A stretch of DNA of 64,000 bases. Source: Clostridium bovifaecis. Its GTDB lineage: Bacteria; Bacillota; Clostridia; Clostridiales; Clostridiaceae. This document shows, piece after piece, positions 1-9,400 of the stretch. A program made the translations under genes and the position numbers. The stretch's first letter is position 1; every line of letters starts with the position of its first letter. Under the pieces are notes generated by a model. It ran no database searches. It was not told the origin of the DNA and saw only the letters and a program-made list of their open reading frames with translations. The stretch is from positions 1,395,249 through 1,459,248 of the forward strand of contig CP046522.1 of assembly GCA_009738435.1 (NCBI GenBank), given 5' to 3'.

Positions 1-46
1 GCAATTTTCCTACATTTTCTGTTCCAAGCTCTTTAGCTCTATCCAT
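1..46 (-). CDS. MATE family efflux transporter, N-terminal fragment
   Basis: Only the first 15 codons lie in the window; the gene runs off the left edge. The start ATG (complement of 44-46) has a strong GGAGGTGG ribosome binding site just upstream. The visible peptide MDRAKELGTENVGKL resembles the short cytoplasmic leader that precedes the first membrane helix in many clostridial MATE multidrug/sodium antiporters. No membrane segment is visible, so the family call rests only on this leader. A complete MATE gene also lies at 40145-41518. Confidence 0.5.
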   Translation of the reverse strand, partial: MDRAKELGTENVGKL

Positions 47-210
47 AAAAAGCCACCTCCATAATATTTAAGAAATAATTGCAAATTATTATTATACCAT
101 ATTTTTGAAAAAAAGTATAGTAGAGAATAAAAGTGCCTTGTGCGGAAAATATAAATACATAAGTGTGATAAGTAACAGTTTAGGAATGGGAAAAAGTTTA
201 GGAGGTCAAA

Positions 211-864
211 ATGAGAATACAGCAAGAATTTATAACTCCAATTATCTCAGCTACTGCTGTAATAGTCGGTTCTCTCATCGGTGCAATGTGTACTTGGATT
301 ACAACGAATCATTCAACTATAAAGAGTATAGAAGTAGAAAATAAAATTGTTGAGGATAGTAGAAGACATGAAGAAATAGAAAAACTCTTAAAGCTCTGCG
401 AAAATATAAATATTATAAGATTAGATATATGCACATCATTATTTCAGAGCATAAGAACTTTAAAGTATTTTAATAATAATTATTTTACCAATAGATATCC
501 AATCCCTATAAATAGGGATTATTCAAGAGTCGTAGCATCATTAACAGGAAAGTTCGATTTAAAGGAGTTAAGCTATATATATCAAGTGTACGGAATTATA
601 GAAACCCTAAATAAGCATATAAGTGAAATAAGGTTTGAGGATAAAGAGGAATATAACTTAATAAGAATGGATTGTGAACTTTTGTTGAAAAAATTTTATG
701 GAGTTAATTTTAGAAAAGTTATAGAAGTAGATATAGATAAAGTAAGCTATGAAAACTTATATAATAACAAGTTTATGAAAGATGGATATAGAGAAGTATT
801 AAAAAAATTAGATGTAAACAGTTATTCTGAAATGGGAAAAGCAAGAGAAATAAACAAAAGGTAG
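211..864 (+). CDS. Hypothetical membrane-anchored protein
   Basis: A 217-residue protein of unknown function. The ATG follows an AGGAGG ribosome binding site at 7-nt spacing, which fixes the start. Residues about 8-28 form one hydrophobic segment, probably an N-terminal membrane anchor. The remainder is charged and predicted helical, rich in Glu, Lys, Asn and Ile, with a possible coiled coil around residues 40-70. No catalytic motif was recognised. The layout of a single N-terminal helix plus a soluble helical domain is common in small clostridial and phage-derived unknowns. The stop codon sits inside a terminator hairpin shared with the convergent DUF326 gene. Confidence 0.7.
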   Translation: MRIQQEFITPIISATAVIVGSLIGAMCTWITTNHSTIKSIEVENKIVEDSRRHEEIEKLLKLCENINIIRLDICTSLFQSIRTLKYFNNNYFTNRYPIPINRDYSRVVASLTGKFDLKELSYIYQVYGIIETLNKHISEIRFEDKEEYNLIRMDCELLLKKFYGVNFRKVIEVDIDKVSYENLYNNKFMKDGYREVLKKLDVNSYSEMGKAREINKR

Positions 865-886
865 ACTTAATCTACCTTTTGTTTTA
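852..886. terminator. Bidirectional rho-independent terminator
   Basis: A perfect 15-bp inverted repeat (AAACAAAAGGTAGA and its complement around a TTAA centre) with A and T tracts on both sides. It overlaps the stop codons of the two convergent genes 211-864 (+) and 884-1252 (-). Confidence 0.8.
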
Positions 887-1252
887 CATATTAACCATTT
901 TTCTACATTCTTCAGCGCAAGAGCGGCAAACGTCTGCACATTGTTGTGAGTGTGAATCATTAAAAGTAGCGCACTCATCTGCACATCTATCACAAATAGT
1001 AGCGCAAAGGTTACAAAAGTCTTTTGCATGATGACTTCTTCTTGACATAGCACAAGATGATAAAGAGCATATCTGAGCACAGTCTAATAATTCTTTCATA
1101 TGAACTGTTCTCATTTTTACATCAGCTTCTTCTAGGCAAAGCGCAAAGCACTCCTCACAAATTTGAGCACATTTAGTACAAGCATCGATACAAGATTGAT
1201 ATGCTGGGTTAGAATTCATTAAAGATACTGGCATAGTTGCCATAGGTGCCAT
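884..1252 (-). CDS. Cys-rich four-helix-bundle copper-binding protein (DUF326/Csp-like)
   Basis: A 122-residue protein with 18 cysteines, mostly in CxxxC and CxxCxxxC spacings along predicted helices (for example CIDACTKCAQIC near the N-terminus and CNLCATICDRC in the C-terminal half). This pattern is typical of the DUF326/copper storage protein family, in which Cys residues line a four-helix bundle and bind Cu(I). Copper storage or buffering is therefore the likely role, but it is inferred from the family. No export signal was seen, so it is probably cytosolic. The start has a good AAGGAGG site. It is divergent from the spore-coat cluster that follows and may itself be made in the sporulating cell, but no promoter evidence shows this. 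Confidence 0.85.
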   Translation of the reverse strand: MAPMATMPVSLMNSNPAYQSCIDACTKCAQICEECFALCLEEADVKMRTVHMKELLDCAQICSLSSCAMSRRSHHAKDFCNLCATICDRCADECATFNDSHSQQCADVCRSCAEECRKMVNM

Positions 1253-1446
1253 AATAAAAACCTCCTTATAATTTTAATATCCATTTTATTTTTTACAGAA
1301 AAATGTTATTTATTCTACTTATAAAACGATAATAATCAAGTTTACCTAATAATAAATCAATAAGGTTTATTAATTTTAGTGAGTATAATATAAAAAGCTT
1401 TAACACAAAATACTACAGGAAATAATATTAAAAGGAGGAAAGAAAA

Positions 1447-1629
1447 ATGTCACAGTTAAATGAAATGGAATTACAAAACATAAGACACATTGCAGGGAAT
1501 CATAAGACGATAGCAGCTAAGTTAACTGACTATGCTAATCAATGCCAAGATACTCAAATTAAACAAATGTTTCAGCAAGCTGCACAATCTGCACAACAAG
1601 GTGTGCAAAAGTTAGGTGGATTTCTATAA
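1447..1629 (+). CDS. Small CotF-like spore coat protein
   Basis: A 60-residue Gln/Ala-rich helical protein with a strong AAAAGGAGG site. It resembles the short CotF-like proteins that clostridia encode next to cotJC: it starts with an NEMELQNIRH segment and continues with a helix rich in Gln and Ala. It is 22 bases upstream of a second CotF-like gene and belongs to the same likely operon as the manganese catalase at 1990. The role in the spore coat is inferred from context and family resemblance. Confidence 0.65.
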   Translation: MSQLNEMELQNIRHIAGNHKTIAAKLTDYANQCQDTQIKQMFQQAAQSAQQGVQKLGGFL

Positions 1630-1651
1630 AATTTAAAAGGAGGGAAAAGAA

Positions 1652-1900
1652 ATGCAAGAAAGAGATATGGTAAATGACGTATTAGCTATGACAAAGGCTG
1701 GAATGTCTGATTATACAAAAGCTATAGGAGAATGCAGCAATCAAAACTTAAGACAGACACTTAAACAAATGAGAGATGGAGATGAGCAATTCCAATTTCA
1801 ATTAGCTCAAATAGCAGTACAAAAAAACTATTATACACCTGCGCAAACAGCAAATCAACAAGAAATGCAGCAGATTAAATCTCAATTAATGCAAGGCTAA
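1652..1900 (+). CDS. CotF-family spore coat protein
   Basis: An 82-residue protein of the CotF type. It begins with a short acidic leader (MQERDMVNDVLAM) typical of the second half of the CotF four-helix fold, then a Gln-rich tail. Together with the upstream 60-residue partner it covers about the length of one CotF domain pair. The ribosome binding site is AAAAGGAGGG. CotF-like proteins are structural components of Bacillus and Clostridium spore coats. No enzymatic residues are expected. Confidence 0.75.
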   Translation: MQERDMVNDVLAMTKAGMSDYTKAIGECSNQNLRQTLKQMRDGDEQFQFQLAQIAVQKNYYTPAQTANQQEMQQIKSQLMQG

Positions 1901-1910
1901 AGTAGGTAAT

Positions 1911-1973
1911 TAGTTACTAATCTCTATTATACCATGTAAAAATATATATTTAGTGATTAGAGTTTAGTAACTA
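1911..1973. repeat. Intergenic hairpin built from GATTAG/GTTACTAA words
   Basis: An imperfect inverted repeat: TAGTTACTAATCTCT on the left and AGTGATTAGAG...TTAGTAACTA on the right, between the CotF-like gene and the catalase gene. Its wording resembles the iterated elements at 24283-24420 and 60419-60486. It could form a structured spacer in the operon mRNA. Confidence 0.5.
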
Positions 1974-1989
1974 TGGAAGAGGTGGTACA

Positions 1990-2664
1990 GTGTTTAAGCA
2001 TGATAAAGCTTTACTTCATGAAGTAAAGGTAGAAGCTCCTAATCCTCAATATGCAGTTTTATTACAAGAACAACTAGGAGGACCTCAAGGAGAACTCAAA
2101 GCAGCAATGCAGTATATATCTCAAAGTTTTAGAATAAAGGACCCTGCAATAAAGGATTTATTTTTAGACATTGGAGCAGAAGAATTAAGTCATATGGAAA
2201 TGGTAGCTCAGACTATAAACTTATTGAATGGGCATGAAGTAAATGCGAATGCAGTAATGTCAGGGCAAATAGAAGATCATGTGCTTGGAGGGCTTTCTCC
2301 TATGCTTATGAATTCATCAGGACATCCTTGGACTGCCGATTATGTAAATGTTACAGGAGATCTTGTAGCTGATTTGCTATCTGATATAGCTGCAGAACAA
2401 AGAGCTAAAGTAGTTTATCAATACTTACATAGACAAATAAATGATAAATATGTAAGAGAGACTATTGATTTTTTACTAAATAGAGAAGAAGCTCATAATG
2501 CTTTATTTAGAGAAGCGTTAAACAGGATTCAAGATACAGGCTCGAATAAGGATTTTGGAGTTACGGAAGATTCCAAACTATATTTTGATTTATCTACTCC
2601 AGGAAGATTTTTTGAAGCACCAAATCCTACAGCACCAAGTTTTGAAAATCCAAGAGCACATTAA
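1990..2664 (+). CDS. cotJC: Spore coat manganese catalase (CotJC family)
   Basis: A 224-residue protein of the manganese catalase family, which dismutates hydrogen peroxide with a di-manganese site in a ferritin-like four-helix bundle. The metal ligands are visible as Glu and His residues: the EELSHMEM segment near residues 60-67 and the REEAHNALF segment near 165. Clostridial CotJC homologues sit in the outer spore coat (for example CotCB/CotD in C. difficile). The start is GTG with a GAGGTGG site 6 nt upstream; the next in-frame ATG would remove conserved residues. The length is slightly above B. subtilis CotJC (about 190). No cotJA or cotJB is next to it; instead CotF-like genes precede it. 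Confidence 0.9.
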   Translation: MFKHDKALLHEVKVEAPNPQYAVLLQEQLGGPQGELKAAMQYISQSFRIKDPAIKDLFLDIGAEELSHMEMVAQTINLLNGHEVNANAVMSGQIEDHVLGGLSPMLMNSSGHPWTADYVNVTGDLVADLLSDIAAEQRAKVVYQYLHRQINDKYVRETIDFLLNREEAHNALFREALNRIQDTGSNKDFGVTEDSKLYFDLSTPGRFFEAPNPTAPSFENPRAH

Positions 2665-2791
2665 GACTGTTACAGAAAAAGACAATTAAGTATCGGGTTA
2701 AATAGAAGAAATGGAAAAATTTAAAGTGAATTAAAAAAATATTAAAGGATAAATTAATAGAGTAAAAATCATTCTTAAGGAGGAATTTAAA

Positions 2792-2941
2792 ATGGCAAAC
2801 AGAAATGATAACAGAAATGACAACAGAAACAACGATTTAAGAAACGACAGAAATGATAACAGAAATGACAACAGAAACAACGATTTAAGAAACGACAGAA
2901 ATGATAACAGAAACAATAGAAATGACAACAACTTTAGATAG
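2792..2941 (+). CDS. 49-residue Asn/Arg/Asp repeat peptide
   Basis: A small gene with an excellent AAGGAGG site. The product is 49 residues, of which 22 are Asn, 12 Arg and 10 Asp, with only five residues of other kinds. It contains a 16-codon unit (begins RNDNRNDN, ends DLRND) repeated twice at 2801-2848 and 2849-2896 with identical DNA, then a partial third unit and a DNNFR end. I do not recognise the family. It follows the cotJC gene by 127 bases and precedes a terminator, so it may be co-expressed in the mother cell. Low-complexity charged repeat peptides are common in spore outer layers, so a structural role there is a reasonable inference only. Confidence 0.7.
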   Translation: MANRNDNRNDNRNNDLRNDRNDNRNDNRNNDLRNDRNDNRNNRNDNNFR

Positions 2942-2990
2942 TTAAGTTTGTGAAAAGTCGATTTTAAATTCAAAAACTTGATAGATTAAA

Positions 2991-3033
2991 TAAAATAAGT
3001 CTTCACGCAAAAAGTGCATGAGGACTTATTTTA
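2991..3033. terminator. Rho-independent terminator of the spore-coat cluster
   Basis: Perfect 11-bp arms (TAAAATAAGTC and its complement) around a 21-base loop that can pair further. A T-rich tail follows. It closes the transcript of the cot genes and the repeat peptide. Confidence 0.8.
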
Positions 3034-3184
3034 TTATCTGACTTAAGAGTTATGTTTCATATAAGTTACACATAATGTGTCTAAAAAGAAAGTAAGCAGT
3101 TTGTCCTACCAAGTATTAAACAGTATTAAATCCAGTATTAAAAGAAAGAATAATAAAGAAATATACTGGATAGGAGGAATTGTT

Positions 3185-3583
3185 ATGAGTGATTCTGTTA
3201 ATAAGCAAAAGAAAGATGTATCAGAAATTGAGAATGAGCATAGAATTGACCAGCTTGTCGATGTGGTAGAAAAGCATACAAGAACTGAAAGACATTTAGA
3301 ACAATACTCTAATATAGGAAACTCAGAGAATCGTGAACATGCAAGAGAAATACAAAAGGAACGAGAGGAAGAAATAAATACTTTAAAAAATATTATTGCT
3401 TATGGAGATGATAAATTACAAGATACTGTTGCAGATGAGCTGGATAATTTAGAAAAAAACTATATATATTCAGAAGGATATTTAGAGCATAATGCTGAGC
3501 ATATGCCAAAAGAAGATATGAAGAATCTAAAGGAAAAACAAGAAAATAGAAGAGAAAAAATGAGAGAACTAAAATTTAAATAA
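3185..3583 (+). CDS. Hypothetical hydrophilic protein
   Basis: A 132-residue, strongly charged (Glu/Lys/Asn/His) protein with no hydrophobic segment. The frame is open further upstream to about 3077, but the ATG at 3185 has an AGGAGG site and the upstream part lacks one, so this start is preferred. The sequence looks all-helical, with heptad-like stretches around residues 45-75 and 105-132. No domain was recognised. It is followed 113 bases later by another small hydrophilic unknown with its own ribosome binding site. Position beside coat genes suggests a sporulation role, but that is inference. Confidence 0.65.
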   Translation: MSDSVNKQKKDVSEIENEHRIDQLVDVVEKHTRTERHLEQYSNIGNSENREHAREIQKEREEEINTLKNIIAYGDDKLQDTVADELDNLEKNYIYSEGYLEHNAEHMPKEDMKNLKEKQENRREKMRELKFK

Positions 3584-3652
3584 AAAATTATTATATAACT
3601 GTCTATTTAAATGTTAGTCTCTATTTGCAATTAACAATCAAGATATCATCTG

Positions 3653-3669
3653 CTGTTAGAGGCTAACAG
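3653..3669. repeat. Short perfect hairpin
   Basis: CTGTTAG-AGG-CTAACAG, lying 10 bases before the ribosome binding site of the gene at 3696. It has no T tract, so it is more likely an mRNA 5' structure than a terminator. Confidence 0.4.
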
Positions 3670-3695
3670 TTATATATAAAAGGAGGCTTGCAGGT

Positions 3696-3923
3696 ATGAT
3701 AACTACTGAAAGTAGAATTAAAGAAATGATTAGTATGCCTAAGGAAGTAGAATTAGCGAGAGAAAATGATATAAGAAATGTAAAGAGTACTGTACGGAAG
3801 GATTCAAAAGAATACAGTGATGCTTTAGAAAGAATACGAAGAAAGTATAATGCACACAACGATGAGGTAAAGCACTACTCAGATTATATGGATATAAATA
3901 TATTAGACAACATCAAAAGATAA
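3696..3923 (+). CDS. Small hypothetical charged protein
   Basis: A 75-residue, charged, probably helical protein with an AAAAGGAGG ribosome binding site. No membrane segment, cysteine cluster or catalytic motif was seen. The family was not recognised. It sits between coat-type genes and a patatin-like lipase and ends in a strong terminator that overlaps its stop codon. The possible link to sporulation is only positional. Confidence 0.6.
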   Translation: MITTESRIKEMISMPKEVELARENDIRNVKSTVRKDSKEYSDALERIRRKYNAHNDEVKHYSDYMDINILDNIKR

Positions 3924-3954
3924 GGTTAGCAAATGTTTGCCAACCTTATCTTTT
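3915..3954. terminator. Rho-independent terminator
   Basis: AAAAGATAAGGTT...AACCTTATCTTTT inverted repeat, with one internal mismatch near the loop. It overlaps the stop codon of 3696-3923. Confidence 0.8.
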
Positions 3955-4084
3955 CATTTCCATTTTGAAAGCTAACTACAATGTTTTAAGCTATGTATAA
4001 TAAAAAAACAAACAGAATTTTTCGTGTATAATAAATAATATACAATTATTTAACTAGATGTTTGGCTTTATAGGAGGTAGAAAA

Positions 4085-4939
4085 GTGAAAGAAATAGGTT
4101 TAGTCTTAGAAGGCGGTGGAATGAGGGGAATATATACCGCAGGAGTTTTAGATTTTTTTATAGAAAAAGAGTTGTATTTTCCCTATGTTATAGGAGTTTC
4201 TGCAGGGGCTTGCAATGCAGCATCCTACATTTCTAGACAAAAAGAAAGAAGTAAGAGAATAAACATAAATTATATAAAGAATCCTAAGTACTTAAGTTTT
4301 AGAAATCTAATAAAAGAGAAAAGTGCTTTTGGGATAAAGTTTGTTTATGATGAAATACCAAATAGATTAGAACCTTTTGATTACAATACTTTTAATAATT
4401 CAACTCAAAAATTTATTATTGGAACTACTGATTGTGTAACAGGCTCTCCTGTTTATTTTGAAAAAAGTGATTGCAAAGATATACTTAAGGTAATAAGGGC
4501 ATCTAGTAGTTTACCATTACTCGCTCCAATTGTTACAATTGATAGCGGATTATTTTTAGATGGAGGAATTTCTGACTCTATTCCTGTAAAAAAGGCAATG
4601 GAAGATGGATATGAAAAGAATATAATAATTCTAACAAGAGATAGGGAATACAGGAAATCACCAATTAAGTTTAAGGGACTTATAAAAAGTAGGTATAGAA
4701 AATATCCTAACTTAGTAAATACTATATTAAATAGATATAGGGTTTACAATGAGACTTTAGATTATATTGATAATTTGCAGAGAAAAGGAAAAGCATTTGT
4801 GATTAGGCCTAGTGTTGATTTAAAAGTTGATAGATTAGAAAAGAACTCAGAGAAGCTGGAAGCTTTGTATAAGCTCGGATATGAAGATACAAAAGGGGAT
4901 TATAAAAGAATAAAAGAGTGGATGGAAGGGCAGAAGTAA
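4085..4939 (+). CDS. Patatin-like phospholipase family protein
   Basis: A 284-residue patatin-fold serine hydrolase. The glycine-rich oxyanion loop EGGGMRG lies at residues 9-15, the nucleophile elbow GVSAG has Ser39, and the catalytic Asp159 is in the LDGGISD motif, so the Ser-Asp dyad is complete. The family (bacterial YqhO/RssA-like patatins) hydrolyses acyl esters of phospholipids or other lipids; the substrate is not known here. The start is taken as the GTG at 4085, because AGGAGGT lies 5 nt upstream and would otherwise be inside the coding sequence of the in-frame ATG at 4058. No signal peptide or membrane helix is apparent, so it is likely cytosolic or peripheral. Confidence 0.88.
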   Translation: MKEIGLVLEGGGMRGIYTAGVLDFFIEKELYFPYVIGVSAGACNAASYISRQKERSKRININYIKNPKYLSFRNLIKEKSAFGIKFVYDEIPNRLEPFDYNTFNNSTQKFIIGTTDCVTGSPVYFEKSDCKDILKVIRASSSLPLLAPIVTIDSGLFLDGGISDSIPVKKAMEDGYEKNIIILTRDREYRKSPIKFKGLIKSRYRKYPNLVNTILNRYRVYNETLDYIDNLQRKGKAFVIRPSVDLKVDRLEKNSEKLEALYKLGYEDTKGDYKRIKEWMEGQK

Positions 4940-5129
4940 AGCTGCTCTTTTTTTATTTATGCAATTATATAAGTAAAAGGTGTTATGAAAAGTAAGTATA
5001 AAACGTAGGCAGAATGAAAAAAATATACATATTAAGCAATAGAGATTTCATGAAAATCACTTACATTAAAGAATATATAGTCTATATAATAAGCAGTTAA
5101 CCAATTAAAGATGGGGATGAATAAGTTAT

Positions 5130-6260
5130 ATGAAGGAAACAATAAGTGCGTCCCAACTATTCATTATGATTGTTCTTTTGCCCTACAGTAGTGCCGTGCT
5201 TTTCTTTTTAGCTCCAGAAGCAGAGGCAGATGCTTGGGTGGCCATGTTAGTATATATTATAGGAGCTATATTTCTTCAATTAATTTACATATCTTTATAC
5301 AATAGATTTCCAATGGACACAATAATAACATATATGCCTAAAATATATGGAAAAATTTTAGGCAATATGATTAGTATCTTATATGTTGTATATTTTACAT
5401 ATCTAGCTTCAAGAGTAGTTAGAGACTACATAGAGTTAACTAGATTTTTTGGCTTAATGGAAACCCCCATGATAATAGTGGCGGCAGCGTTCATTTTAAC
5501 CGCTATGTATGATGTATATTGTGGTATTGAAGTTATAGCGCGTACAGTTGAAATAGCATTTTTATTCTTAATATTTTCACCTGCCGTTATCTGGATACTG
5601 CTATCCCTTACAAGAGGAGGAATCAGCTCTAATAACTTAGAGCCTATATTTTCAGAGGGAATTGGTTTTGTAATTACAAATGGCTGGAAGCTTATAACCT
5701 TTCCATATGGAGAATCTATTGTATTTACTATGATATATCCATTTGTAAAAGAAGGTAGTAAAAAGATAAAGACAGCATCTATTTCAGCAGTTATTTTCTT
5801 AGGAATTATTCTAGCCTTGAACCAATTTTCTTTTATAGTAACTTTAGGCTTAGAAAGTGCCAAAAATGTTACTTTTCCTCTATTTAAGGCTGCTTCTTTA
5901 GTAAAAATCGGAGAATTTATTACTAGAATAGAGATAATGGCAATATCAATGATAGTAGTTGGAGGGGTATATAAGGTAGGAATGTTTATGTATAATGCAG
6001 TACTTGGAACAGCACAACTTTTTAAAATGCAAAGCAGAAGTTATATTATTATTCCATTCGGTGTAATAATTTTATTTTTATCTCAAGTTATTGCAAAAAG
6101 TTATTTTCAACATATAGAAATAGGCCTTGATTTTACACCTAAGTACATACACTTACCTATGCAAATTGTTATCCCAACAATAGCCTTGATTATCGCGAAT
6201 ATTAAAGATTTATCAAAAGATAAGAAAGCTGAAAAAGAGGAAAATAGAAGTTTATCTTAA
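5130..6260 (+). CDS. Orphan spore germination permease (GerAB/GerKB family)
   Basis: A 376-residue integral membrane protein with about ten hydrophobic helices, matching the GerAB family of the APC superfamily. These are the B subunits of nutrient germinant receptors in the spore inner membrane and bind the germinant, usually an amino acid or ion cofactor. Family landmarks are the N-terminal ISASQLFIMI segment and the acidic cytoplasmic tail after the last helix. The neighbouring genes contain no A subunit or C lipoprotein, so this is a stand-alone B subunit that must pair with receptors encoded elsewhere or act alone. The ATG at 5130 is preceded by a GGGGATG site at a long spacing. Confidence 0.88.
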   Translation: MKETISASQLFIMIVLLPYSSAVLFFLAPEAEADAWVAMLVYIIGAIFLQLIYISLYNRFPMDTIITYMPKIYGKILGNMISILYVVYFTYLASRVVRDYIELTRFFGLMETPMIIVAAAFILTAMYDVYCGIEVIARTVEIAFLFLIFSPAVIWILLSLTRGGISSNNLEPIFSEGIGFVITNGWKLITFPYGESIVFTMIYPFVKEGSKKIKTASISAVIFLGIILALNQFSFIVTLGLESAKNVTFPLFKAASLVKIGEFITRIEIMAISMIVVGGVYKVGMFMYNAVLGTAQLFKMQSRSYIIIPFGVIILFLSQVIAKSYFQHIEIGLDFTPKYIHLPMQIVIPTIALIIANIKDLSKDKKAEKEENRSLS

Positions 6261-6293
6261 ATAAAACATAAAAAGTTTATAAATGAATAATTA

Positions 6294-6327
6294 AGCTATA
6301 AAAACTAAAAATTTAGTTTTTATAGCT
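6294..6327. terminator. Rho-independent terminator
   Basis: AGCTATAAAAACTAAA and its exact complement form a 16-bp stem. It lies between the germination permease and the por gene and probably ends the permease transcript. Confidence 0.75.
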
Positions 6328-6404
6328 AATTTCATGTATGGTAATTTTATAAAATCAAATACTAATTAAAGTATAAATAAACTTTAAAATAAGGAGGTTA
6401 AATT

Positions 6405-9400
6405 ATGGGAAAGATGATGACCATGGATGGAAATCAAGCGGCAGCTTATGCATCTTATGCTTTTACAGAAGTTGCTGCTATATATCCAATAACTCCATCT
6501 TCACCTATGGCAGAAGTTGTTGATGAATGGTCTGCTCATGGCAGAAAGAACATATTTGGTCAGACAGTTCATGTAACAGAAATGCAATCAGAAGCAGGTG
6601 CAGCAGGAGCTATGCATGGATCCCTTGCAGCAGGAGCATTAACAACTACCTATACTGCTTCACAAGGGCTATTACTAATGATTCCTAATATGTATAAAAT
6701 GGCAGGAGAATTATTACCAGGAGTACTTCATGTGAGTGCTCGTGCACTTGGAGCAGAAGCTCTATCTATTTTTGGAGACCACCAAGACGTAATGGCAGCT
6801 CGCCAAACTGGAGTTGCTATGCTAGCTTCTTCGAGTGTTCAAGAAGCAATGGATTTAGCTTGCGTTTCTCATCTAGCTGCAATAAAATCAAGAATACCAT
6901 TTATGCATTTTTTTGATGGATTTAGAACATCTCATGAGTATAAGAAAATAGAAGCAATAGACTATGAAGACCTTGCTAGACTTGTAGATTACGAAGAAAT
7001 AAAGAATTTTAGAAAAAGGTCAACAAATCCAGAGCACCCAACACATAGAGGAACAGTTCAAAATCCCGACATATACTTTCAAATGAGAGAATCAGTAAAT
7101 AGATTCTATGATGAGATTCCTGATATTGTAGAAAATTATATGAAGGAAATAAAGGAACTTACCGGACGTGAATATCATCCATTTGATTATTATGGAGATA
7201 AAAATGCAGAATATGTAATAGTTGCTATGGGTTCGGGTTGTGATACAGTAGAAGAAGTCGTAGATTACCTAATGAGCAAAGGAGAAAAGGTTGGTGTTGT
7301 CAAAGTACATTTATACAGACCATTTTCACCAAAATACTTCTTCAACGTGTTTCCAAGCAATGTAAAGAAAATTGCAGTTCTTGATAGAACAAAGGAACCA
7401 GGTTCTTTAGGAGAACCATTATACCAAGATATTGTTCATCTGTTTAATAATAGAGAAAATAGACCTGTAATAATTGGAGGAAGATATGGAGTTGGTCAAA
7501 AGGATACTACTCCATCTCAAATTATAGCCGTATTCAATAATCTAAAGAAAGATGAACCGAAAGATGGATTTACTATTGGTATAGTAGATGATGTTACACA
7601 TACATCACTTCCAGAAGGAGAAATAATAGATACTATCCCAGAAGGAACAATAAGTTGTAAGTTCTGGGGATTGGGATCAGATGGTACTGTTGGAGCTAAT
7701 AAAACAGCAGTAAAAATAATTGGAGATAATACTGATCTTCATGTTCAAGCTTATTTTTCTTATGATAGTAAAAAATCAGGCGGCAGTACTGTTTCGCACT
7801 TAAGGTTTGGAAAACACCCAATAAAATCTCCATATTTAGTTTATGATGCAGACTATATAGCATGCCATAATAGAGCTTTTATATATAATTACGATATACT
7901 AAAAGGACTAAAGCAAAATGGAGTATTTGTGCTGAACTGCCCATGGAAAGAAGACGAACTAGAAGAAAAGATACCAGCATCTATAAGAAAGTTTATTGCA
8001 GAAAAGAATGCAAGATTTTACATCATTGATGCTGTAAAAATTGCTTCTGAAATAGGACTTGGAAATAGAATCAACATGATAATGCAGGCAGCTTTCTTTA
8101 AGGTAGCTAATGTAATTCCAGTAGAAGAAGCAGTTAAACATCTAAAAGACTCTGTAGTAAAAGTCTATGGTAAAAAGGGTAAAAATATAGTAGATATGAA
8201 CCAAGCAGCTATAGATAGAGGAATACAGGGACTTGTTCAAATCAATGTCCCAGAATCTTGGGCTAATGCAAAAGAAGAAGAAAAGAAGTTTCCAATTAAA
8301 GATGAACCAGATTTCGTTAAGAATATTCAAAGACCGATAGCAAGACATGAAGGAGATGAGCTTCCAGTAAGTGCATTTAAGGGCATGGAAGATGGACTAT
8401 TCCCTAGTGGAACTACCTCTTATGAAAAGCGCGGAATTGCTGTAATGGTACCTGAATGGCAAATAGATAGATGTATTCAATGTAATCAATGTGCATATAT
8501 TTGTCCACACGCTACAATAAGAGCCTTCTTGTTGGATGAAGAAGAAGTAAATAAAGCACCAGATACATTTAAGACTAAGCAAGCTACAGGTAAAGGACTA
8601 GAAAGTTATCAATATCGTATCCAAGTAGCTCCAATGGACTGTACTGGATGCGGAAACTGTGCAGATGTTTGCCCAGCTCCTGGTAAAGCCTTAATAATGA
8701 AACCAGCAGAAGAGGAAATGGAGATGGAATCAGAAAACTGGGAATTTGCAACTACTATAATTCCAAAGGAAGATGCTATGGACCCTTCTACATTGAAGGG
8801 AAGCCAATTTAGAAGACCTCTTCTTGAATTTAATGGAGCTTGCCCAGGCTGTGGTGAAACTCCTTATATAAGGCTTCTAACTCAGTTATTTGGAGATAGA
8901 ATGATTATAGCTAATGCTACTGGGTGTTCTTCAATTTGGGGAGCAAGTGCACCATCTATGGCTTATACTACTAATGCTGAAGGAAAAGGCCCAGCTTGGG
9001 GTAACTCTTTATTTGAAGATAATGCAGAATATGGATACGGAATGTTTTTAGCTGTAAAACAAATAAGAAATAAGCTAGCAGATTTAATGAAGGCAGCGAT
9101 AGATACAGATATACATGAAGAAATTAAAGAAGTTTTCCACGAATGGCTTCAAGCTAAGGATGATGGAGAAGGTTCAAAAGCTGCATCTATAAGATTATTA
9201 GATGTATTAAATAAACACAAAGATCATGAAGGTGGAGAAAATAAATTAATTAGAGAAATTCTAGATAATAAGGATTACCTAATTAAGAAGTCTCAGTGGA
9301 TTATAGGTGGAGACGGTTGGGCCTATGATATTGGCTATGGTGGACTTGATCAGGTTCTTGCTATGGGTGATGATGTAAATATATTTGTAATGGACACTGA

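Noticed and set aside
2731..2973. A minus-strand 80-codon frame opposite the Asn/Arg/Asp peptide, rich in Leu, Phe and Ser
   Set aside because: It is only the complement of the repeat peptide gene. It has no ribosome binding site, and its hydrophobic repeats follow from the NRD codons on the other strand.
5426..5863. A 145-codon minus-strand frame within the germination permease
   Set aside because: Antisense shadow of a membrane protein gene without start signals.
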